DNA of 64,000 bases from Modestobacter sp. VKM Ac-2984 (GTDB taxonomy: Bacteria > Actinomycetota > Actinomycetes > Mycobacteriales > Geodermatophilaceae). The translations under genes and the position numbers were made by a program. The DNA lies in contig NZ_JAPVBJ010000012.1 of assembly GCF_026967985.1 (NCBI RefSeq), positions 62,001 to 126,000 on the forward strand. Direction: 5' to 3'. This document shows, in pieces, positions 43,249 through 50,033 of this stretch; the stretch's first letter is position 1; each line of letters opens with the position of its first letter. The notes under the pieces were generated by a model. That model had not been told where the DNA came from. It saw only the letters and a program-made list of their open reading frames with translations, and made no database searches.

Positions 43249-43282
43249 CCGGGGCGGCGGGGCCCCGTCCCCGCCGCCCCGG
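43249..43282. terminator. 14-bp bidirectional terminator
   Basis: CCGGGGCGGCGGGG (43249-43262) pairs perfectly with 43269-43282 around a CCCCGT loop. It fills the gap between the convergent helicase and HD genes exactly. No T-tract. Confidence 0.85.
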
Positions 43283-43894
43283 TCAACGCCCGGTGACGGC
43301 CGGCCGGTCCAGCGGGTTGGCCCGGACCCGGTCGGCGAAGCCGCCGGCGACGAACTGGCCCGCCAGGGACGACGGTTTGCGCCGCGCCTGCTCGGTGAAG
43401 CAGCCGAGGAACTCCTCGGCCAGCCCGAGCCGCGGGAACGCCTCGAGCACCTCCGCGCGGACGTCCGCCGGCCAGTCGTCGGGACGGCGGCCGGAGACGT
43501 CCAGCCCGGTGGCCAGCTCCAGCAGGTGACCCTCCGGGTCGGCGGCGACGTCGACCTCCGGGGCCATGTGCGCGACGATGACCTCGGCGGTGCGCCGGCA
43601 CCGGTCGGCGTCCCACCCGGCGCCGGCGCCGAAGACCCAGGCGACCGCGCCGCCGGCCTCCTCGAACGGCACGGTCGCGCTGTCGAACACCGGCACCAGC
43701 CCGATGTCGTGCAGCATCGCCGCGACGTAGAGCAGCTCGGCGTCGAAGGCGATCCCCCGTGCCCGGCCGTACGAGGCGGCCCAGAGGTGGGCGCGCAGGC
43801 AGTGGTTCAGCAACACCGGCGAGTGGAACTGCCGGGCCACCTGCAGCGCGGAGGCGGCGGCGGGGCTGTCGGGGACGAGGTCGTCGAGGGGCAC
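43283..43894 (-). CDS. HD-domain metal-dependent phosphohydrolase
   Basis: A 203-residue HD-superfamily protein. LLNHCLRAHLWA (first His), MLHDIGL (the HD pair, about 61-62) and later EVIVAHMAPE (His) give the usual metal ligands. HD proteins of this size are often annotated as cyanamide-hydratase-like, and the L-H-D-I-G-L signature fits that. The reaction is not proved. ATG at 43894. It faces the large helicase gene across a strong hairpin. Confidence 0.82.
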   Translation of the reverse strand: MPLDDLVPDSPAAASALQVARQFHSPVLLNHCLRAHLWAASYGRARGIAFDAELLYVAAMLHDIGLVPVFDSATVPFEEAGGAVAWVFGAGAGWDADRCRRTAEVIVAHMAPEVDVAADPEGHLLELATGLDVSGRRPDDWPADVRAEVLEAFPRLGLAEEFLGCFTEQARRKPSSLAGQFVAGGFADRVRANPLDRPAVTGR

Positions 43895-43931
43895 GGACGG
43901 CAGTCTGGCCGCCGACCGCGCCCCTCGTCCC

Positions 43932-44079
43932 CTACGCGGCGCGACGTGGCAGGAACCCCGCGATCACCGGCGGGATCCGCCGCGTCCGGTCACCGGCCGG
44001 CGCCCAGCCGGTGGCCTGCAGCCAGCCGAGCAGGTCGTGCAGGTCCGGCGCCAGCGCCCGGCCGGCGGCGAGGTCGCCC
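43932..44079 (-). other. Possible C-terminal gene remnant
   Basis: On the minus strand an open frame ends with DLHDLLGWLQATG and a proline/arginine-rich tail before a stop at 43932. It abuts the truncated MarR piece on the opposite strand and has no start of its own. It may be the tail of a lost gene. I do not recognise the family. Together with the MarR piece it suggests a deletion junction near 44080. Confidence 0.3.
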
Positions 44080-44325
44080 TGGTCCAGGCTGGAAGAGGCC
44101 GGTTCCGTCCGGCGCACGCGGTCAGCCGACGACCGGCGGGTGGTGCTCGTGTCGCTGATCGCGAGCGGTCGGGCACTGCGGCCGCGGGTCGAGCAGATCT
44201 GGGCTGAACTCGAGCGGCGCACGGTCGGGGACCTGAGCCAGGCCGACCGCGCGCGGCTGATCGAGCTGCTGAGCTCGATCAGCCGCAACGTCGGTGACGT
44301 CGGTCCGAACCCGTACGGGCCCTGA
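44080..44325 (+). pseudogene. MarR-family regulator, C-terminal fragment
   Basis: SRLEEAGSVRRTRSADDRR and VVLVSLIASGRAL match the wing and following helix of MarR regulators, and RVEQIWAELERRTVGDLSQADRARLIELLSS the C-terminal dimerisation helices. The N-terminal helices and most of the recognition helix are missing, and upstream sequence in this frame is not MarR-like and contains the remnant on the other strand. The stop is intact. It looks like a relic cut off at about 44080; expression is unlikely. Confidence 0.7.
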
Positions 44326-44353
44326 CCCCGCTCCGACGGGGGGATGCGCCGGG

Positions 44354-44506
44354 TCAGCCGCGCCGGGTGGTGCCGGTGCCGCCGCTCTTCTTGCCGCGCA
44401 TCGAGGAGATGGCGTTCTTGATCTTGGCCTGGTTCTGCGGCTTCTTCGCCTCCGTCATGGCCTTCTTGGCGACAGCGCCCTTGGTGAGCTTGCTCATCAG
44501 TCCCAT
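44354..44506 (-). CDS. 50-residue lysine-rich basic protein
   Basis: A small gene below usual length cut-offs. The product begins MGLMSKLTKGAVAKKAMTEA and ends KKSGGTGTTRRG, with about a quarter Lys/Arg and no cysteine. This is notable because lysine is scarce in this GC-rich genome. AAGGAG lies six bases before the ATG, the best ribosome site in the region, so translation is likely. It could bind nucleic acid, but no domain is recognised. The neighbours are a MarR relic and a voltage-sensor-like gene. Confidence 0.65.
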   Translation of the reverse strand: MGLMSKLTKGAVAKKAMTEAKKPQNQAKIKNAISSMRGKKSGGTGTTRRG

Positions 44507-44590
44507 GGTGTTCTCCTTGTTCTCGTCCGACAGGCGTTCCTCTGTCGTTGCCCGCCCAGCGCGCGCTCAACCGGTCCCGGGCGGTCTCGT

Positions 44591-45277
44591 TCAGCTGGGC
44601 GCCGACCGGCCCTCGTCTGCGTCCCGGGCGTCAGAGTCCCCGTCCTCGTCCTCCTCCTCCTCCTCGTCCTCGTCGTCCGGCGCGTCCCCCAGACCGCTGT
44701 CCCGGGCCAGCAGGTAGGTCGCCCCGCCCAGCAGCGCGCCGGCGATCACCGACAGGACCACGACGACCGGTGGGCTGACCGGCCCGAGCGCCCAGGTGAG
44801 CAGCGAGCGGGAACGCGAGGTCGGGTCAGCCAGCACCACCCCCACGAACACCGCGGCCAACACGCCGGCGCCGGCCGCGAAGACGCCGGAGGCCCGGCCC
44901 GTCCAGCCCAGGCGGGCGGCGAGCTCCCGGGCGGCCCGCACGATCCGGCCGGCCCGCAGCACCCGGAGCGCGCCCACCGCCCGGACCAGCCGGAGCAGCT
45001 GGACCGGTCCGACGGCGAGCACGATCGCCACCAAAACGGCGAAGCTGAGCGCCAACAACCCCACGTGCCCGCGGATCCAGGCGCGCTTGTCCTCGGCCAC
45101 CACCAGCAGCACCACTGCCTCGCCGACCAGCACGAAACCGCTGGCGATGTCCACCCACCGGCCGGCGGTGCCCAGCGGCCCGCCGGCGAAGGTCAGGAAC
45201 ATCGCCGGCACCGAGGCCAGCGCCGCGACCAGGACCGGGAGCGCCAGACGGCGTTCCCACCGCTCCTCCCGGCTCAC
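44591..45277 (-). CDS. Voltage-sensor-like ion channel protein lacking a filter
   Basis: A 228-residue membrane protein. Helices lie at about 11-31, 43-62, 71-92 and an S4-like helix from 94 with arginines 96, 99, 105, 108, 111 and 114, every third residue, as in voltage sensors. Two further helices (about 128-150 and 168-190) flank a short loop LLTWALGPVSP, where a K+ channel would have TVGYGD; no filter is present. The tail is a run of Asp/Glu. It may be a degenerate channel or a sensor-only protein. ATG at 45277. Confidence 0.65.
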   Translation of the reverse strand: MSREERWERRLALPVLVAALASVPAMFLTFAGGPLGTAGRWVDIASGFVLVGEAVVLLVVAEDKRAWIRGHVGLLALSFAVLVAIVLAVGPVQLLRLVRAVGALRVLRAGRIVRAARELAARLGWTGRASGVFAAGAGVLAAVFVGVVLADPTSRSRSLLTWALGPVSPPVVVVLSVIAGALLGGATYLLARDSGLGDAPDDEDEEEEEDEDGDSDARDADEGRSAPS

Positions 45278-45296
45278 GGCGCACCTCGCACAGCGA

Positions 45297-46265
45297 TCAG
45301 GACGACGGGGTCAGCGAACGCACCCGATCGATGAGCTCGCTCTTGCAGACCTCGAGGAACCCGTCGGGGTCCGGACCTGCGTTCTGGAAGACGATGTGGT
45401 CGAAGCCGGCGTCGACGTAGGGCTGCGCCTGCTGCACGTGCCGGTCGAGGTCGGGGCCGCAGGAGAACTGGCCCTTGATGTCCTCGGCGGTGACCGTGCT
45501 GCTGGCGGCGTCGAAGTTGACCGGGTTCGGCAGCTCGCTCATCACCTTCCAGCCGGACAGCGCCCAGCGGCTGGTCTTCAGCGCCTCCTGCGCGGCGGCG
45601 TCCTCGTCCGGCGCCCAGGCCATCGGCACCTCGCAGTACTTCGGCCCGCTGCCACCGTGCTCGGCGTAGGCCTGGACCAGCTCGGGCTTGGGCTCGGTGG
45701 CGAAGAGCCCGCTGCCGTACTGGGCCGCGAGCTTGGAGGCCCCCGGACCGCCGCTGGCGACGGCGATCACCGGCAGCTGGTCGGGCAGGTCGAACACGCG
45801 GGCGTCCTCGAGCGTGAGGTACGTCCCCTCGTAGGACTGGTAGCCGCCCTGCCACAGCAGGTTGATGATCTCCAGCGCCTCCCGCAGCATGTGATGGCGG
45901 ATCCGCACCGCCGGCCAGCCGCCGCCGACGACGTGCTCGTTGAGCCGCTCCCCGGCCCCGATGCCCAGGGTGAACCGGTTGCCCGACAAGAGCTGCACCG
46001 TCGCCGCCGCCTGGGCGATGACCGCCGGGTGGTACCGGATGATCGGGCAGGTCACCCCGGTGGCCAGGCCGATCCGCTCGGTCTTCGCCGCCATGCTGCC
46101 GAGCATCGACCAGGTGAACCCGCTGTGGCCCTGCTCCTCCAGCCACGGGTGGTAGTGGTCGCTGAGCTCGACGAAGTCGAAGCCGGCCTCCTCGGCTGCC
46201 ACCGTCTGCTCGACGATCTGCATGGGGCTGAAGGCCTCGGTGGCGAGCTTGTAGCCGACCTGCAT
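45297..46265 (-). CDS. LLM-class F420-dependent oxidoreductase (TIGR03557-type)
   Basis: A 322-residue luciferase-like TIM barrel. GYKLATEAFSPMQIVEQTVAAEE, FVELSDHYHPW, TERIGLATGVTCPIIRYHPA and GIGAGERLNEH are typical of the TIGR03557 F420-dependent group (glucose-6-phosphate dehydrogenase-like relatives). It uses reduced F420 or FMN to act on an unknown substrate. The start at 46265 follows GGAGGG. The downstream voltage-sensor-like gene is 19 bases away and could be cotranscribed. Confidence 0.88.
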   Translation of the reverse strand: MQVGYKLATEAFSPMQIVEQTVAAEEAGFDFVELSDHYHPWLEEQGHSGFTWSMLGSMAAKTERIGLATGVTCPIIRYHPAVIAQAAATVQLLSGNRFTLGIGAGERLNEHVVGGGWPAVRIRHHMLREALEIINLLWQGGYQSYEGTYLTLEDARVFDLPDQLPVIAVASGGPGASKLAAQYGSGLFATEPKPELVQAYAEHGGSGPKYCEVPMAWAPDEDAAAQEALKTSRWALSGWKVMSELPNPVNFDAASSTVTAEDIKGQFSCGPDLDRHVQQAQPYVDAGFDHIVFQNAGPDPDGFLEVCKSELIDRVRSLTPSS

Positions 46266-46336
46266 GGAATGTCCCTCCGTCGTCGCGTGCGTTCCTGACG
46301 GCGGTGCCCGGGAGCTCGACACCGGAAACCGGCCGG

Positions 46337-47113
46337 TCAGCCGGCGACCAGTCCCCAGGGGTCGGCGGCCACCTCGTCGGCCTGGGCGCGGGTCAGCGCA
46401 CCGACGTCGACCAGCCGGTCCAGCACGTGCTCCTGCCGGGCGGCCGCCCGGTCGGGGTGCTGCACCGGGTCGTAGGCGCTCGGCGCCTGCAGCAGGCCGG
46501 CCAGCAGCGCGGCCTGCGCCCAGTCGAGCTCGCCGGGCGGCACACCGAAGTACCCCTGCGCCGCCGCCGTGGCGCCGGTGAAGCCGTGCCCGAAGTACGC
46601 GTCGTCCAGGTACATCCGGAGCACCTCCTCCTCGCTCCAGGCGCGGTCCAGCTTGAGCGCCAGCACCACCGCGGAGACGCGGTCGGTGAACCCGTTCGCC
46701 CCGTTCTCGTAGAGGTTCTTGGCCAGCTGCTGGTGCAGCGTCGACCCGCCCAGGTCGACGCCGGTCAGCGCGCCCCGGGCCGCGCGCACCACACCGCGCG
46801 GGTCGACGCCGGGGTGGCCGTGGAAGTGGCTGTCCTCGGTGGCCAGCACGGCCGCCGACAAGCGCCCCGGGAGCGGGCCGGACAACGCCGGGGCAGCGGC
46901 GGCCGCCAGCCGGGCGTCCACCCGGTCCCGGGCGTCGTCGACGTCGGGGGTCAGCTGCCAGGCTGCGACGAGGAACAGCAGACCCGCGACGACGAGCGCG
47001 AGCACGGCCCGCCCGGCGCGGCGCAGCGCCCGGCGCCACCGGGACCTCTGCGGGGGAGGCGGTCCCGGTGTCCCAGGGCGCAGCCGGCCCGGCCGGGACG
47101 CCGTCGTCACCAC
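46337..47113 (-). CDS. Monofunctional GT51 peptidoglycan glycosyltransferase, paralogue 1
   Basis: A 258-residue protein. An N-terminal signal anchor (about 36-52) places the catalytic domain outside. ATEDSHFHGHPGVDPRG carries the catalytic Glu; GGSTLHQQLAKNLY and MYLDDAYFGHGFTGA are GT51 motifs 2 and 4. The usual RKxxE motif is altered to RVSAVVLALKL. There is no transpeptidase domain. It polymerises lipid II in cell-wall synthesis. A paralogue with the same C-terminal end lies at 49102. GTG at 47113, with another GTG directly beside it. Confidence 0.88.
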   Translation of the reverse strand: MVTTASRPGRLRPGTPGPPPPQRSRWRRALRRAGRAVLALVVAGLLFLVAAWQLTPDVDDARDRVDARLAAAAAPALSGPLPGRLSAAVLATEDSHFHGHPGVDPRGVVRAARGALTGVDLGGSTLHQQLAKNLYENGANGFTDRVSAVVLALKLDRAWSEEEVLRMYLDDAYFGHGFTGATAAAQGYFGVPPGELDWAQAALLAGLLQAPSAYDPVQHPDRAAARQEHVLDRLVDVGALTRAQADEVAADPWGLVAG

Positions 47114-47294
47114 GCCGGCCCACGGGCGGACGTCGGGGTGTGCGGTGTGGACATCGGGTGCTCCTCGGCCGGGGTCGGTGCTCCCCCAGTCGACCGTGGC
47201 GGGCCCCCGGCACGCGTCGGCCCGCGCGATGATCTTCGCCGTCCCCCCTGCACCCAGGGGAGGACCAGACCCTCCGCTCCCAGGTGGACCCGGG

Positions 47295-47771
47295 TCAGCC
47301 CGGGACGGTCAGCCGCGCGAGCAGCCGGTCCAGGAACGACACCTGGCCGGTGACCAGCTTGGCCCGCGCCTCCGCGACCGGGAACCACCCGGCCCGGTCG
47401 ATCTCGGGGAACTGCTGGACCCGGCCCGACCGGGGCGGCCACTCCAGGTCGAAGGTGTTGCTGGTGCAGGCCGCTGCATCCAGGTCGCCCTCCCCGGCGA
47501 AGACGGTGAGCAGCTTGCCGCTGGTCACCCGCAGCTCACCGAGGTCGAGGAACTGCCTCGCGGGCACCGGCGAGCCCAGCTCCTCGGCGAACTCCCGGCG
47601 GGCCACGTCCAGCGGTTCCTCCCCCGGCCCGTGCTCGCCCTTGGGGATCGACCACCCACCGGCGTCCTTCCTCGCCCAGAACGGACCGCCCATGTGCCCG
47701 AGCAGCACCTCGACGCCGCCGTCCCCGGCGACCCGGTACAGCAGCACCCCGGCGCTCCTCGTGACTGGCAC
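47295..47771 (-). CDS. NUDIX hydrolase
   Basis: A 158-residue protein with a complete Nudix box: the segment GEHGPGEEPLDVARREFAEE matches GX5EX7REUXEE, with glutamates for Mg2+ or Mn2+. It follows GGWSIPKGEH, typical of NTP pyrophosphatase/mutT-like proteins that act on nucleoside diphosphate derivatives. The GTG at 47771 was chosen because VTRSAGVLLYRV is the usual Nudix start. It is divergent to rtcB. Substrate unknown. Confidence 0.88.
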   Translation of the reverse strand: MPVTRSAGVLLYRVAGDGGVEVLLGHMGGPFWARKDAGGWSIPKGEHGPGEEPLDVARREFAEELGSPVPARQFLDLGELRVTSGKLLTVFAGEGDLDAAACTSNTFDLEWPPRSGRVQQFPEIDRAGWFPVAEARAKLVTGQVSFLDRLLARLTVPG

Positions 47772-47926
47772 GTCGAGCAGCGTGCCATGCGCCGGGCCGG
47801 GTAATCCGGGTGCGGCCGACCCCCGTCGCGGCGTTGACTGCACCGGCCGCGCGGCACCAGCCGGCCCCACCCGGGGCGGAGATCACGACCTCGATCCCTG
47901 CCGGGGTCGACGAGACGGAAGGGACC

Positions 47927-49090
47927 ATGGAGACCATCAGCGGACGCCTGCTCAGCTGGGCGTCCATCCTCGAGCCGAGCACCCGTGAACAGGCCGAGCG
48001 GACCGCGGCGATGCCGTTCGTCCACCCGTACCTGGCCCTGATGCCGGACGCCCACCTCGGCAAGGGCGCGACCGTGGGCTCGGTCATCCCGACCGACGGC
48101 GCCATCATCCCGGCAGCGGTCGGGGTCGACATCGGTTGCGGGATGATGGCCGTGCGCACCCAGTTCGACGCCGCCGACCTGACCGGCCGGGACCTGTCCG
48201 TGCTGCACGGGCAGATCTCCCGCTCGGTGCCGCTGTCGGCCGGTCGGTACAACAAGGCGGTGCGGCCCACCGCCGAGCCACGGGTGGCGGAGCTCCGGGC
48301 GCTGCCCGGCGTCGCCCAGGCCGACGGCGCCGCCAGCACGTGGCCGCTGCAGCTGGGGTCGCTCGGCTCGGGCAACCACTTCATCGAGGTGTCGCTGGAC
48401 GAGCAGGACCGGGTCTGGCTGTTCCTGCACTCCGGCTCACGCGGCGTCGGCAACAAGCTCGCCTCGGTGCACATCCGCCGGGCCCAGGAACGGTGCCGCG
48501 CACTCGGCATCGAGCTGGCCGACCGCGACCTGGCGTACCTGGAGGAGGGGACGCCGGAGTTCGACGCCTACCTCGAGGCCCTGCGCTGGGCGCAGCGGTT
48601 CGCCTTCCTCAACCGTGAGGAGATGATGGACCGGCTCGCCGACCAGCTGGGCCGGTTCCTCGGCGACGACGTCCAGCGGCTGGAGACGGTGAACTGTCAC
48701 CACAACTACACCGAGCGCGAGCACCACGACGGGCGTGACGTGTGGCTGTCCCGCAAGGGCGCGATCAGCGCCCGGAAGGGGCAGGCCGGGCTGATCCCCG
48801 GCTCGATGGGGACGGCGTCCTACGTCGTCTCCGGGCTGGGCAACCCGGCCGCGCTGATGTCGGCCCCGCACGGCGCGGGTCGCAACCACTCGCGAACCGC
48901 CGCCCGCCGGCTGTTCAGCCGGGCGGACCTGGAGCAGCGGATGACCGGGATCGCCTGGGGGCACTCCGACGCGTTCCTGGACGAACACCCGGACGCCTAC
49001 AAGCCGATCGACCAGGTCATGGCCGACGCGGCCGACCTGGTGGAGGTCCGGCACACGCTGCGGCAGGTCGTCAACGTCAAGGGCGACTGA
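47927..49090 (+). CDS. rtcB: RtcB-family RNA ligase
   Basis: A 387-residue RtcB. The enzyme joins RNA 3'-phosphate or 2',3'-cyclic phosphate to 5'-OH using GTP and Mn2+. Conserved blocks are VGVDIGCGMMAVRT, GSLGSGNHFIEV, FLHSGSRGVGNKLA, CHHNY and SAPHGAGRNHSR, where the His is guanylylated. Length is shorter than E. coli RtcB (408) and fits the common actinobacterial form. The ATG at 47927 follows GGAAGGGA. No archease or RtcA gene lies nearby. The stop TGA begins a 13-base fragment identical to the edge of repeat copy C. Confidence 0.93.
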   Translation: METISGRLLSWASILEPSTREQAERTAAMPFVHPYLALMPDAHLGKGATVGSVIPTDGAIIPAAVGVDIGCGMMAVRTQFDAADLTGRDLSVLHGQISRSVPLSAGRYNKAVRPTAEPRVAELRALPGVAQADGAASTWPLQLGSLGSGNHFIEVSLDEQDRVWLFLHSGSRGVGNKLASVHIRRAQERCRALGIELADRDLAYLEEGTPEFDAYLEALRWAQRFAFLNREEMMDRLADQLGRFLGDDVQRLETVNCHHNYTEREHHDGRDVWLSRKGAISARKGQAGLIPGSMGTASYVVSGLGNPAALMSAPHGAGRNHSRTAARRLFSRADLEQRMTGIAWGHSDAFLDEHPDAYKPIDQVMADAADLVEVRHTLRQVVNVKGD

Positions 49091-49100
49091 AGAAGGACCC
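49088..49100 (+). repeat. Edge fragment of palindromic repeat (copy D)
   Basis: TGAAGAAGGACCC is identical to the gene-side edge of copy C and starts with the rtcB stop codon. The rest of the hairpin is missing. The next gene's stop at 49102 follows at once. A 13-base match could be chance, but its position at a stop codon repeats the pattern. Confidence 0.4.
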
Positions 49101-49101
49101 G

Positions 49102-49869
49102 TCAGCTGCTGACCAGACCCCAGTCGTCGGCGGCGACCTCGTCGGCCTGGTCGCGGCTGAGCGCGCCCTCGTCGACCAGCCGGTCCAGCACGTGGGCCTG
49201 CCGCTGGGCGGCGCGGTCGGGGTGCACCAGCGGGTCGTAGGCGGTGGGCGCCTGGAACAGGCCGGCGAGCAGCGTCGCCTGCGCCCAGCTCAGCTGGTCG
49301 GGCGGCACCCCGAAGTAGCCCTCGGTGGCCTCGGGCAGCCCGACGAAGCCGTGCCCGTAGTACCCGTTGTCGAGGTACATCCGCAGCAGTTCGTCCTTGC
49401 TGTACGTGGCGTCCAGCTCGAGTGCGAGGAGGACTGCCTCGGCCTTCTGCACCGGGCCGTTCTCGCCGTCCAGGTACACGTTCTTGGCCAGTTGCTGCAC
49501 CAGCGTCGACCCACCCTGGTCGGTGCCGGAGAGCAGCCCCCAGAACGCGCGGACGGCACCGGTCGGGCTCACCCCGGGGTGGCTGGCGAAGCCGGCGTCC
49601 TCGGTGGCGAGCAGGGCCTGCACGAAGGCCGGTGCGGGTTCCACCTGCAACGCGGGCGCGCCGTTCTCGGCCAGGTGCGCCGCGACGCGGGCCGCAGCGT
49701 CGTCGACCGACGGCGTGCGCGCCCAGCCGACGCCGACCACGGCCACGCCGAGGACCACCAGCACCGCGGCCAGCGCACCGAGGCGGCGCGCCAGCCGCCG
49801 GGGCCAGGACCGCCGGGTGGGTGCGGGCTCGCCGCGCACCTGGACACGCTGCAGGGTGCCTGCGGACAC
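49102..49869 (-). CDS. Monofunctional GT51 peptidoglycan glycosyltransferase, paralogue 2
   Basis: A 255-residue protein with a signal anchor (about 29-49) and an extracytoplasmic GT51 domain. ATEDAGFASHPGVSPTG carries the catalytic Glu, with GGSTLVQQLAKNVY and MYLDNGYYGHGFVGL next. The RKxxE motif is replaced by VQKAEAVLL. The C-terminus QADEVAADDWGLV matches that of the 46337 paralogue, so the two arose by duplication and are now separated by NUDIX and rtcB. GTG at 49869. The two may differ in timing or site of cell-wall synthesis. Confidence 0.88.
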   Translation of the reverse strand: MSAGTLQRVQVRGEPAPTRRSWPRRLARRLGALAAVLVVLGVAVVGVGWARTPSVDDAAARVAAHLAENGAPALQVEPAPAFVQALLATEDAGFASHPGVSPTGAVRAFWGLLSGTDQGGSTLVQQLAKNVYLDGENGPVQKAEAVLLALELDATYSKDELLRMYLDNGYYGHGFVGLPEATEGYFGVPPDQLSWAQATLLAGLFQAPTAYDPLVHPDRAAQRQAHVLDRLVDEGALSRDQADEVAADDWGLVSS

Positions 49870-50033
49870 CGACCGACCACCTCCTGTCCCGGCCGCACCG
49901 GGACCGGTACGGCACCGATCATGATCAGTGGCGTGGCCGGTCGCGGGGAGCCCGGACGGTGCCCGGGACGGCTCAGGGCACCGGAGTCCACCCTTCCGGG
50001 GGACCGCCGGGGCGGGCGCGCCTCAGCGGAGGG

